Position numbers and translations under genes: made by a program. From positions 43,688 through 107,687 of the forward strand of contig JAFSIV010000008.1 of assembly GCA_017439585.1 (NCBI GenBank): 64,000 nt of DNA, written 5' to 3'. The notes beneath the pieces are model-generated. The model saw nothing but the letters and a program-made list of their open reading frames with translations, searched no databases and was not told the DNA's origin. Source of the DNA: Clostridia bacterium (GTDB taxonomy: Bacteria > Bacillota > Clostridia > Oscillospirales > Acutalibacteraceae). This document shows positions 44,257 through 52,385 of this stretch, piece after piece. How positions within the stretch are numbered: position 1 is the stretch's first letter; each line of letters begins with the position of its first letter.

Positions 44257-47200
44257 TTAAAGCAGATTTTCATTTAAAATCTTTTTAGCGCGAATAAGGT
44301 CAGTGATATCAACAGCTTTGTTACCGTTAATATCGAAAACAAGATTATCAATTATACCTGAAATCAATTGTTTTCTTAAAGTCACTAAATCAATTGAGTT
44401 AAACAAACCATCGCCGTCAAGGTCATAAACCTTTTCTTCAATAGCAATAACAGCAACACTATCTGCTTCAACTCTAACGCTCAAAGATGTAAGGCCTGTT
44501 CTTTGTGCATTATCATAAAGAACCTCACCTGTCATAGCGTTGGTTATCACATAACCCGAATACTGCTTATTAAGACCCATATTGCTGAGTGCAGAAGCAA
44601 TAGAGAGTGTTGCAGTCTTTGCAGAGGCGTTTTCGTTACCTACAACGATTATAGCCTTTCCGTCTGCATAACGTGCATAGCTTTCCAATGTGATTTCTGC
44701 GTTAGTCTGCTCAACCTTGCAGATATTACTGTCGGTAAGCTTATTAGCAAAATTGCCGAAAATCTGCTTGTAGTTTCTGCGGATGCGAATCATCTGCTTA
44801 ACATTCTCATAGAATTCTGCATTTGCAGAAAGAATTGATTTCCATGAAGAAAGATCCTGATAGTAAAGAATTTCGCCTTTTGCAATCTCCCAGCCGATTT
44901 CTTCACCCAAATACCACATCGGAATTGTTGGTGAGAAAAGGGTTTGATAACCAATTGCAAGCTCACTGGAGTTAAATACAGTACCACCAACGTCGTGGTT
45001 AGAAAGACATGTAGTGTAGTACTTATATGCGCCCGCAGCATTAAGGTTAGTTCCGTTCTTTACGGTATCTATGAGGCTTAAATCGCCGTTTATATAAGGA
45101 TTAGTGGCAATATAATCGAGGTAATCACGACCCTCTTTGCCGTTAATTATCAAAGAGGTCTGTTCGGTATCGTAAACCGTCTTGCCGTTTGAAGAACGTC
45201 CTTCTGCGTTTTCGGATATCATAAACAGATTTCTGCCTTTATTCTGTAAAGCTGTTCTGATACTTTCGAGTACTCCAATACCGCAGTATTCATAACCGCA
45301 GTCATAACGGAAACCGTCAACATTAGTAGTCTCGGCAAGGGTTACCATCTGGTTAATAAACCAGTTTTTAAAACTGGTATTATCCCAGTTATACATATAG
45401 TCGTCTTCATAAGCATATACCCAATTGCTTGAATAGCCCGGAACAGTTTCAAGTGCGGTCTTATCAGCGCATCCCCAGGTTATAACATCAAGGAATATAC
45501 GGATATTATGCTTGTGTGCTTCTTCAACAAAGTCAGCAAATATCTGCCAGCCCTCTTCATAATTCTCTGTTCCTGTAAGGGCAGGATTGATAGTATGAAT
45601 ACCAAGGTTGGAATAGGTAACATCGGTAGCTGATGAATTTTCGGTATCGTAAATCGGGCAAAGCCATAATGCGTTGATACCTGTTTCCTCTAAATGCTCT
45701 AAAACAGGATAGAGTGCGGCAATGTCTCCGCCAAGCTTTAAGGGGTTAACCTCAGCGATAATTAAATCGTCTGCCCAAGTAGGTGTACCGTTTGCGTCAA
45801 CCTCAGTTTGTGTAACAGGAATATATTCAGGCATTAAATCACTGTTGTTAATTCCGCCTGAATAGCCACTGTACTTGTAGCCTACGAGGTCAAAGGAATA
45901 GGTTTGACCCCAAATTGAAGGTTTGAATACAATATGGCAATTTCCACTGTTTTCTACATCGAAATATGTAAATCCGTCTGTATCCTCGTAAGAAACATCC
46001 CAGCTTACAGTCTCGGCGCCTACCTTTAATGTAAGTACAAAATTGATTTCATAATCCTCATCAGTTCCAAACTCACTGAACTCAATAGAGAAACGTCTGC
46101 CGTTAAGATTTTCATACTTGAGCAAATCGCTTGTATAGATTGCATTACCAACAGAGAGAGTTCCGGCAGTAGTATCTATACTGAATATCAAGCCGTCGGT
46201 TCCCTGTCCTTGATACTCGTCATAATCCTCATTGTTGAAAAGAGTAAACTTAAAGGGCTTGCTCTTATCTTCAAGAGTAAGATTATCAAACTGCAAGGTT
46301 AGTCCGTTAAGATCAAATTTCTGTTCGGGATACTCAATAACAGCATCCGGCGAATTATTAAAGGCAAGATTTACACCGCCTGCCGAAAGGTCAGTAAGAG
46401 TAAGCCATTCTGCCCAATTGGTTATATTTCCGCCTGCGCCGGTTTTAAAGTGCATTGCATTTGCATTGAATTTCACAAGGCTTGCGTCTGCCGATTTAAT
46501 TGCTGCTGCAAGAGCACTCTCAGCAGCTAAATATTTTGCAACATATTCATCGCTAACCAGTGCCTTTTGAGCATCCGAAAGCTCGCTATACATTTTAAAG
46601 ATTTCTCTAACCTCACGGTCACTGTCAGCAGTAATTGTGCCTAAGGCATCAATTGCAGTGCATACATCCTGTGCGGTAGGTATTCTTTCCATACCTTGAT
46701 AATAGCCGTAAAAATCAATGCTATAAGTTAAAGTACAACCTAAGTTTTCAGGAGAAGCCGCACAAATACGAAGTCTTGTAGAAGCTGTGTTTACACCAAA
46801 GCTTTCCAATACGCTTGCGGGTATATTTGCTCCTGTATAAACGCTTCCGTTATCAAAGCCGAGATTAACGCAGAGGTTGCCCTCATCATCAAGCTCTGTA
46901 TATACATACATTTTATAATTATTAGCTCTTATAGTCTCTACCCAAAGCTCGCCTACACCTGAATATAAAGCAGCATATTGACTGGCATTCTTATTGGTAT
47001 AGAAAAGGGTGCCGCCCTGCAAATAATTACAGTCAAACAACAGCCATAGATTTCCTTCATCGCCGTTATTGTCAGAACCATTATCAAAGCTTACACCAAA
47101 AGCTGCAGGCCAGTTGCCGCTTGTGGTATAATTACCAAGCTCAAAATAAAGTCCATCAAGAGAAAGCTGCTTGTTATATAACCAACGATATCCGCCTGTA

Positions 47201-48732
47201 TGCATACCACCGTTGTTATTAGTGCCGGTAAAGTCAACATTAACACCGCCGTCGGCAAGGTCGGTCGCAGCCACGCTGCTGCCCCACCAATCTGTCATCC
47301 AAATAAAATCTGATGCACTTGCGGAATTGATTTTATAGCCGAAGTTTGAACCATCTTCTATTTCACCGCTGTCTCCACCTGCTTCAACCTGAGCATAGCC
47401 GAGGAAATCAATACTGTAAGCCGAAACCTGACCGATATTGTTACCAATATACATTTTGGTAGCGGCTGTATTTATTCCGCTGGCTGCAACAGCAGATGCA
47501 GGTATTGAAGCACCGCTGAGAACAGTCTCACCGTTATAAAGATTTACATTAACATTAAGATTTCCTGCATTATCAACATCAAAATACAGATAGAAATTCT
47601 TATTTTTGAAATTATTGTAGGAAATTGCAGTATTTGTATACAGCACTGTTCCTAAATCGTAATTGTCATTACCGGCTCTGTAACGGATTTCATTAACAAA
47701 TCCTGATATATTCATTACGAACTGGATGGTAAGACTGCTGGGACCATCACCAAAGCAGAGTGAAAAACCGCTATATCCATCCTGAAAATCCAGTTTACTT
47801 GTATAGTTAGCGAAATCAAGATAAAGTCCGTCAAGGTTAAGATCCTTATCAAAATATACTCTGTATCCGTCATTGAACAAACCGCCATTGGAAGTGAAGT
47901 TAACCTTTACGCCGTCTGCAACCTCTGTTCTCTCAATTATACCGGGCCAATAACCGAGGTCTACAACTTCACTAAGTGCGGGTGCTGTTACAGCGTGATC
48001 CGGCTCTGCAACGCGGGCATAACCGAGAAAATCAACACTAAATGCTCCAGCACTAAGAATACTATCTCCTATGTACATTATGGCAGAAGCAGTGTTTATT
48101 CCGCTGGCAGCAACATCAGCCGCCGGAATGCTTCCGTTGCACACTGAAACGCCTTCAACATTTACGGTTACGTTCAGGTTTCCGGCATCGTCAATATCAA
48201 GATATAAGCCGAATGCTTTTCCTTTAATATTGTTATAGGAAAGCGCTGCATCAGAACAAAGTTGCTGACCATAATCTTCCCCGCTGCCTATCTTGTACCA
48301 CAGGGCATTAGTAATGCCAAAGAAATCAAAGGCGAAATGAAGGGAAAGCTTGCTATCTCCTTCACCGAAGAATACAGAGAAGCCTTTTCTGGTATCAGTT
48401 TCATCTGTGCTTACATAATTGGCAAAATCAAGATAAAGTCCGTCAAGGTTAAGGGCTCTATTATAATATGTTCTCAATCCGCCGGGATATATGCTATTCC
48501 CATCGTTAAACTTAACATTTACACCTCCTGTAACCTCAGTCTTTTGCAATAAGTTGTTTTCAACCCAGGAGCTTTCGGGAATTACCATTTCTTCAAGCGT
48601 AGGTGCAATGGAAGTATGAGTTGCATCTGCCGCCGATACTGTTAATGGCATAACCGCAAAGCATGCAAAAGCAATTACCATGGATAAAACAATACTGATA
48701 ATTTTGGATAAATGGGGAATTGCTTTCTTCAT
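44257..48732 (-). CDS. Secreted dockerin-bearing GH13 enzyme with four uncharacterised modules
   Basis: 1491 aa. Signal peptide (~1-34, VIAFACFAVMPLTVSAA), then modules at ~37-240, 247-444, 467-680 and 750-954 of the same kind as in the 1120-aa protein (each ending DFLGYA, DFLGYAQ, DFYGYYQ or DLVGYKY), a helical linker (~690-745, YSELSDAQKALVSDEYVAKY), the GH13 catalytic domain (~960-1400) and a type I dockerin (~1433-1491). GH13 regions: I IFLDVITWG, II VDGFRYDCGY, III LFMISENAEG, IV LSNHDVGGT; Asp, Glu and Asp are kept, while the region I Asn-His is missing. Both dockerin calcium loops (DLDGDGLFNSIDL and DINGNKAVDITDL) are intact, implying a cohesin partner encoded elsewhere, as in amylosomes. 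AGGAGG is at about 48743-48748. Confidence 0.9.
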   Translation of the reverse strand: MKKAIPHLSKIISIVLSMVIAFACFAVMPLTVSAADATHTSIAPTLEEMVIPESSWVENNLLQKTEVTGGVNVKFNDGNSIYPGGLRTYYNRALNLDGLYLDFANYVSTDETDTRKGFSVFFGEGDSKLSLHFAFDFFGITNALWYKIGSGEDYGQQLCSDAALSYNNIKGKAFGLYLDIDDAGNLNVTVNVEGVSVCNGSIPAADVAASGINTASAIMYIGDSILSAGAFSVDFLGYARVAEPDHAVTAPALSEVVDLGYWPGIIERTEVADGVKVNFTSNGGLFNDGYRVYFDKDLNLDGLYLDFANYTSKLDFQDGYSGFSLCFGDGPSSLTIQFVMNISGFVNEIRYRAGNDNYDLGTVLYTNTAISYNNFKNKNFYLYFDVDNAGNLNVNVNLYNGETVLSGASIPASAVAASGINTAATKMYIGNNIGQVSAYSIDFLGYAQVEAGGDSGEIEDGSNFGYKINSASASDFIWMTDWWGSSVAATDLADGGVNVDFTGTNNNGGMHTGGYRWLYNKQLSLDGLYFELGNYTTSGNWPAAFGVSFDNGSDNNGDEGNLWLLFDCNYLQGGTLFYTNKNASQYAALYSGVGELWVETIRANNYKMYVYTELDDEGNLCVNLGFDNGSVYTGANIPASVLESFGVNTASTRLRICAASPENLGCTLTYSIDFYGYYQGMERIPTAQDVCTAIDALGTITADSDREVREIFKMYSELSDAQKALVSDEYVAKYLAAESALAAAIKSADASLVKFNANAMHFKTGAGGNITNWAEWLTLTDLSAGGVNLAFNNSPDAVIEYPEQKFDLNGLTLQFDNLTLEDKSKPFKFTLFNNEDYDEYQGQGTDGLIFSIDTTAGTLSVGNAIYTSDLLKYENLNGRRFSIEFSEFGTDEDYEINFVLTLKVGAETVSWDVSYEDTDGFTYFDVENSGNCHIVFKPSIWGQTYSFDLVGYKYSGYSGGINNSDLMPEYIPVTQTEVDANGTPTWADDLIIAEVNPLKLGGDIAALYPVLEHLEETGINALWLCPIYDTENSSATDVTYSNLGIHTINPALTGTENYEEGWQIFADFVEEAHKHNIRIFLDVITWGCADKTALETVPGYSSNWVYAYEDDYMYNWDNTSFKNWFINQMVTLAETTNVDGFRYDCGYEYCGIGVLESIRTALQNKGRNLFMISENAEGRSSNGKTVYDTEQTSLIINGKEGRDYLDYIATNPYINGDLSLIDTVKNGTNLNAAGAYKYYTTCLSNHDVGGTVFNSSELAIGYQTLFSPTIPMWYLGEEIGWEIAKGEILYYQDLSSWKSILSANAEFYENVKQMIRIRRNYKQIFGNFANKLTDSNICKVEQTNAEITLESYARYADGKAIIVVGNENASAKTATLSIASALSNMGLNKQYSGYVITNAMTGEVLYDNAQRTGLTSLSVRVEADSVAVIAIEEKVYDLDGDGLFNSIDLVTLRKQLISGIIDNLVFDINGNKAVDITDLIRAKKILNENLL

Positions 48733-48758
48733 TTTAAAATCCTCCTAAATATTTATTA

Positions 48759-48862
48759 CAAAGACTCGCTTGCAGAACCAGGCAACACACCTTGACCGTG
48801 CTGCCGACGATCAGCCGTTTTAAAACAGCTTAAATTCGTAATTCTGCTTGCAAGCTTCTTTG
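48759..48862 (-). promoter_or_regulatory. Three-way-junction-like 5' leader of the dockerin-GH13 gene
   Basis: CAAAGA, GCTTGC and AGAA near 48847-48862 pair in order with TTCT, GCAAGC and TCTTTG near 48759-48777 to close a long stem. Inside are two hairpins: AGCTGTTTTAAAACGGCT (48813-48830) and GGCA-CAC...GTG-TGCC (48781-48805). A further hairpin CCACCG-AACG-CGGTGG lies at 48874-48889. The whole sits 11-26 bases before the ribosome binding site. This is aptamer-like layout; I do not recognise a known riboswitch class. The rest of 48890-49263 is AT-rich; only TATAAT-like hexamers without a matched -35 are visible for this direction. Confidence 0.5.
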
Positions 48863-49263
48863 ACCAGTTTAAGCCACCGAACGCGGTGGTATTTATATAT
48901 TACAAACGAATTATATATTCATAGCGAAAAAATATGTATAGATTTTTGCAATTTTGGCGGTGATTTTAATCTATTAAATACTTTCAACCCGCAATTGTTT
49001 GCTTTTTACAAATAATGTTAAAAACAAATATACTTAAATTTTATATTGTAAAATCAATTATTATAAAACATTTGTATCTTATGGTGATTTTTACTAAATT
49101 TAATCATTGCATTTGAATTCCAATTGTATTATAACACTTCTATTCGGTCTATTCTGTCACCGATTTAACTATAAAGTGGGTGCTGTTTTTACATTTTTTT
49201 GACCATTGTTTACAATTATGTATTATTTTTACATAACTGTAAAACAATCTCTGTAAAATTGTT

Positions 49264-49292
49264 TTGCAATTCAAAGAAAAATGTATTATACT
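49264..49292 (+). promoter_or_regulatory. Sigma-A promoter of the AraC gene at 49331
   Basis: TTGCAA (49264-49269), 17 bases, TATACT (49287-49292), 39 bases before the ATG. A second candidate, TTGACC-N16-TATTAT, lies at 49199-49226. Confidence 0.65.
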
Positions 49293-49330
49293 ATATTCAT
49301 ACCCATTTTTTTAAAAAAGGTTGTGATTTT

Positions 49331-50194
49331 ATGTTTTCATATTTTTTCTCAACAAAAAAATACAATGATGAATTGTTGCATGGTAAAATTGATGTTATAA
49401 AAATGGAAAACACCTGCCCTGTTCCATGGCACAGTCACGAATTTTTGGAATTTTTTTATGTCGTGAGCGGAACGGCTGTACATAACATTAACGGTGAAGT
49501 GCATACCTTAAAAGCCGGCGACTATATGGTTATTGACTATCAAACCACCCACACCTATTATGACTGCAATGATTTCACTATTATTAACTGTCTGTTTTTA
49601 CCCGAATTAATTGATGATACTTTTGTTGATGTTGAAGGATATGATGATTTGGCAAGGCGGTTATTGTTTAAGATTGACCGTTTGTACTCAAATGAAAGTA
49701 TTGCTAATGTTTTGTTTCACGATAAGAACGGCAGAGTAAAAAACATTTTTGAAAATATGCTTATTGAATACTCAGAACAGGAAATAGGTTGCCTTAAAAT
49801 ATTAAAATATCTACTTTCACAATTAATATTTTTCACAATAAGGCAATTACCGCCTCTTTCGGATATAAGCCCATTAACCAAATCAATTATGGAAATGGTA
49901 GATACTCATTATAACTGTCATCTTACTCTGAGCGATATTTGCAAAGCCAAACATTATTCCTTAGCCTATTCAAGTAATAAATTCAAAGAGGAAACAGGTA
50001 TGACCTTTACTGAATACGTGCAGAAAAAGCGTATTTCTGAAAGTTGTGTTATGCTTTTAGAAACCGATATGAGCATTACAGATATTGCCAATGCGGTAGG
50101 ATATTCCAACATTAAATTTTTCAACAAAATTTTCAAAGATATTACCCACACCTCACCAAGACAGTTCCGTTACTCGCATTTAAAAAATAAATAA
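49331..50194 (+). CDS. AraC-family transcriptional regulator of the glycan locus
   Basis: 287 aa from the ATG at 49331 (MFSYFFSTKKYND), with AAAAGG about 12 bases upstream; the frame is open to 49199 but that stretch holds the promoter. Cupin-type N-terminal domain with PVPWHSHEFLEFFYVVSG (~30-47), then the AraC DNA-binding domain (LTLSDICKAKHYSLAYSSNKFKEETG; MSITDIANAVGYSNIKFFNKIFKD and TSPRQFR). It diverges from the dockerin-GH13 gene across ~600 bases, and is therefore the likely sugar-responsive regulator of the glycan-use locus. Confidence 0.9.
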   Translation: MFSYFFSTKKYNDELLHGKIDVIKMENTCPVPWHSHEFLEFFYVVSGTAVHNINGEVHTLKAGDYMVIDYQTTHTYYDCNDFTIINCLFLPELIDDTFVDVEGYDDLARRLLFKIDRLYSNESIANVLFHDKNGRVKNIFENMLIEYSEQEIGCLKILKYLLSQLIFFTIRQLPPLSDISPLTKSIMEMVDTHYNCHLTLSDICKAKHYSLAYSSNKFKEETGMTFTEYVQKKRISESCVMLLETDMSITDIANAVGYSNIKFFNKIFKDITHTSPRQFRYSHLKNK

Positions 50195-50356
50195 CTTTGC
50201 CGCTGCAAAATCAAAGGCAAATATCCCTTATTACCGTGATTTTTATACAATTTTTAGTTAACCGAAACATACTTAAAAAGATAATATTCAGCAGATAATT
50301 TATAAGGCATTAAGAATATAGATAAAATCTCCTCCTCAATGTATATTATGTTTTCG

Positions 50357-50384
50357 ACATTATATAGCCGTTTCGCATAGTATA
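50357..50384 (+). promoter_or_regulatory. Possible SigK-type promoter
   Basis: ACA (50357-50359), 16 bases, CATAGTATA (50376-50384) fits ACM-N16-CATANNNTA of mother-cell SigK. Against it, the predicted start would fall inside the ribosome binding site (GGGAGG, 50389-50394). Weak call. Confidence 0.25.
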
Positions 50385-50403
50385 CAGTGGGAGGTGAATT
50401 GTT

Positions 50404-50811
50404 ATGTTAACATCATGCAGAAGATGCAGGACCGGTTGCACAGTTATTGCGGTGGTGGCGAGTCTTATTATAGGTATAATTACAGCCTTTCTCACTATAA
50501 CTGCCGTTATTACCTTAACCCCTGCATTTTTATGGGTGCTTCTTGGTATTGCGGTTGTATATCTTGCTGTGATTCTTATTGCGGCGGCTCTTTTCAGAGA
50601 TAGATGTTGCGAGGATTTATGCAGTATAGTTACGGCGGCACTTATAGGTATACTCGGAACAATATTGCTTTCTATTGTTTTTTTAGGGGTTACTTTTGCA
50701 GCAACAAGTATTATCGGTGCTATTCTTACCGGTGCGCTTTTATTCTTCTTTTTCCTTATAGTAACTTCAACTGCCTGTCTTGTGCGTTGCTTTTTAGGTT
50801 GCAACGATTAA
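50404..50811 (+). CDS. Small cysteine-containing membrane protein
   Basis: 135 aa with four hydrophobic helices (~14-36, 40-62, 75-97, 103-128) and short Cys-bearing ends and loop (CRRCRTGC at the start, RDRCCEDLC in the middle loop, CLVRCFLGCND at the end). GGAGGTG lies 10 bases before the ATG. Similar short proteins are common in clostridia, but I know of no function. It is monocistronic, with its own terminator. The clustered Cys on one side of the membrane could bind metal or form disulfides; this is speculative. Confidence 0.75.
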   Translation: MLTSCRRCRTGCTVIAVVASLIIGIITAFLTITAVITLTPAFLWVLLGIAVVYLAVILIAAALFRDRCCEDLCSIVTAALIGILGTILLSIVFLGVTFAATSIIGAILTGALLFFFFLIVTSTACLVRCFLGCND

Positions 50812-50836
50812 TGCTTAAAATGAAGTTTAATTTATA

Positions 50837-50874
50837 GCAAAAACCGAGCAAGGAAAACCTTGCTCGGTTTTTGC
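50837..50874. terminator. Terminator after the small membrane protein gene
   Basis: GCAAAAACCGAGCAAGG-AAAA-CCTTGCTCGGTTTTTGC, a 17-bp perfect stem with T5 on one side and A5 on the other, so it works in both directions. Confidence 0.88.
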
Positions 50875-50954
50875 TTCTTATGGAAGGGATAGACAATTCC
50901 CAAGTCTTTTTAAAATCCCACTGTATCAGACTGAACTCCTACATATTTTTTATT

Positions 50955-51086
50955 TTTCGTCGGCAGAGCCGACACCGATACTCTTATCCATTATCTATTA
51001 TTTATTATCTGAAAAAGTCGCGTATTATTTAGAGAATAGATAATAGATAATAAAGAAGAGATAATAGTACAAAAAGAAAAAGCCGC
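50955..51086. repeat. Dispersed repeat B, copy 1 (next to the tmRNA 3' end)
   Basis: Matches 61800-61921 along its length: TTTCGTCGGCAGAGCCG..ACCGA, TTATCTATTAT, TTATCTG-AAAAGTCGC, AGAGAATAGATAA, AGAAGAGATAA.AGTAC, AAAAAGAAAA. AATAGATAAT and ATTATCTATT arms make it foldable. No ORF worth keeping. The 50875-50954 stretch before it shows nothing else. Confidence 0.75.
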
Positions 51087-51104
51087 ACAAATGCGACTTT
51101 TTTT
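51077..51104 (-). terminator. tmRNA terminator
   Basis: On the minus strand AGTCGCA-TTTG-TGCGGCTTTTTCTTTTT, directly after the tmRNA CCA; it merges into repeat B. Confidence 0.75.
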
Positions 51105-51106
51105 CT

Positions 51107-51451
51107 TGGTGGAGGTGAGGAGAATCGAACTCCTGTCCGAAAATCTATCCGTATCGGCATCTCCGAGCGCAGATGTTCTTTTAAATTCCCTCAATATTCG
51201 CCGAACATCAGGCTAATATATTGGAAAGTCCCTACTGTGTGACGGCGAAGGGGACAATCCGCCGTTCACATTTACCGCTAAAATGACACCCTTGCGAAGC
51301 CGCGGTGGTCTTCGGTCGGATGAGCAGCCAAATTAGGCTGCTAAAGCAACTTTATTGTTGTTAGTTAATTTTTAATACGGATTTTATAGCGGTTCCGCAC
51401 CGCTGCTCGCTTCCGATATTTCAAAATCCCCGTCGAAACCTTTACACCCCC
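51107..51451 (-). ncRNA. ssrA: Transfer-messenger RNA (tmRNA)
   Basis: 345 nt. 5' end GGGGGTGTAAAGGTTTCGACG (from 51451) pairs with 3' end CACCTCC followed by A-CCA (51107-51109). The tRNA-like 3' part has GACAGGAGTTCGATTCTCCTC as T arm. The tag reading frame near 51365-51335 reads (T)NNNKVALAA then TAA, the C-terminal ALAA degron being standard. Pseudoknot-type repeats (GCAGCC..GGCTGC and others) follow the tag. smpB lies 65 bases upstream on the same strand. Together they rescue stalled ribosomes. Confidence 0.95.
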
Positions 51452-51516
51452 GGATATGAAGTAAGAGGTAAGAAGTAATAGTGAAGAGGTGGGGAGAAAA
51501 GTATAAGGTGAGAAGT

Positions 51517-51975
51517 TTATCTGTTTTGTTCTTTCATTGCGCGGTCGATTTGGCGATTGGCATCGCGTTTTGCAGCGGTTTCACGTTTATCGTGAAGCTT
51601 TTTACCCTTGCAAAGACCGAGCTGCACCTTAACGAGAGAGCCCTTAAAATAAACCGATAACGGAATCAGCGCCAAGCCCTCTTGCTTAACCGTTCCGAAA
51701 AGACGCATAATTTCTCTTTTATGCATTAAGAGCTTGCGATTTCTGGCTGGCGGACGATTAAAAATATTACCATGCTCGTAAGGGCTTATATGCATTTGCT
51801 TTATAATAAGCTCGCCCTCGTCTATACTGCACCAAGCATCCTTTAAATTAACTCCGCCTGCTCTAATCGACTTAACCTCAGTTCCCGAAAGAGAAATTCC
51901 CGCTTCGAAGCTTTCTATAACAAAGTATTCATGATATGCTTTTTTATTTTTTGCGATAGTCTTAATATTATCCAC
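51517..51975 (-). CDS. smpB: SsrA-binding protein SmpB
   Basis: 152 aa, the usual length. It binds the tRNA-like part of tmRNA and delivers it to stalled ribosomes. Diagnostic segments are [12 protein letters not shown]-like [19 protein letters not shown] (~10-28), [20 protein letters not shown] (~29-48), [12 protein letters not shown] (~62-73), [12 protein letters not shown] (~78-89) and the basic tail [20 protein letters not shown] (~124-143) that becomes helical in the decoding site. It is directly upstream of ssrA on the same strand. Ribosome binding site AGGAGG at 51982-51987. Confidence 0.97.
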   Translation of the reverse strand: MDNIKTIAKNKKAYHEYFVIESFEAGISLSGTEVKSIRAGGVNLKDAWCSIDEGELIIKQMHISPYEHGNIFNRPPARNRKLLMHKREIMRLFGTVKQEGLALIPLSVYFKGSLVKVQLGLCKGKKLHDKRETAAKRDANRQIDRAMKEQNR

Positions 51976-51991
51976 GAAAATCCTCCTTTCG

Positions 51992-52019
51992 AAAAATAAG
52001 GCTTTTTGTCGAAAAGCCT
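51992..52019 (-). terminator. Terminator between ferredoxin and smpB genes
   Basis: On the minus strand AGGCTTTT-CGACA-AAAAGCCT followed by TATTTTT. A second hairpin CAAACGCC/GGCGTTTG at about 52029-52065 precedes it. Confidence 0.65.
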
Positions 52020-52087
52020 CTAAATGACAAACGCCATACAGTAAAAGTTACTGCAAGGCGTTTGAAGCTTTAATTAATATGTATTAA

Positions 52088-52258
52088 TTAACCCTCAGAG
52101 ATAGCGTCAACAGGGCAACCTGCTGCACAAGCACCGCAATCGATGCACTTATCAGCGTCAATAACATATTGAGTATCGCCTTCAGCGATAGCCTCGCAAG
52201 GACAGTTAGCTGCACATGCGCCGCAGCTAATGCAAGCATCAGAAATTTTGTAAGCCAT
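52088..52258 (-). CDS. Small 2[4Fe-4S] ferredoxin
   Basis: 56 aa clostridial-type ferredoxin, soluble electron carrier for pyruvate:ferredoxin oxidoreductase, hydrogenase and similar enzymes. It reads MAYKISDACISCGACAANCP with the cluster motif CISCGACAANCPCEAI (9-24) and, after a short linker, CIDCGACAAGCPVDAI (38-53), giving the two CxxCxxCxxxCP sets. GGAGGTG precedes the ATG by 7 bases. It has its own promoter and terminator. The extra Cys in CPCEAI is unusual but occurs in this position in some clostridia. Confidence 0.95.
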   Translation of the reverse strand: MAYKISDACISCGACAANCPCEAIAEGDTQYVIDADKCIDCGACAAGCPVDAISEG

Positions 52259-52289
52259 CAAAATACACCTCCGTAGCTTTGATGATTTA

Positions 52290-52318
52290 ATTGTAACAAC
52301 TTCCGCCTAAAAATGCAA
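52290..52318 (-). promoter_or_regulatory. Ferredoxin promoter
   Basis: On the minus strand TTGCAT (52313-52318), 17 bases, TACAAT (52290-52295). Confidence 0.7.
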
Positions 52319-52324
52319 GTATAA

Positions 52325-52354
52325 TTCACAAATTTGCAAATTTTTTTATATAAT
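52325..52354 (+). promoter_or_regulatory. Promoter of the 52386-54284 pair
   Basis: TTCACA (52325-52330), 18 bases, TATAAT (52349-52354), 31 bases before the ATG at 52386. Confidence 0.5.
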
Positions 52355-52385
52355 GTATTGAAAAATTAAGTTGAGAGGCGTTTTT

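Noticed and set aside
50346-50804. 152-aa open frame on the minus strand
   Set aside because: It is antisense to the well-supported membrane protein gene (50404-50811), has low-complexity composition (Thr, Ile, Ala, Arg) and no ribosome binding site.
50941-51080. Short repeated TTATCTATTAT motifs as a CRISPR array
   Set aside because: Units are irregular, AT-rich and partly inverted, with no regular spacers or cas genes; treated as dispersed repeat B.
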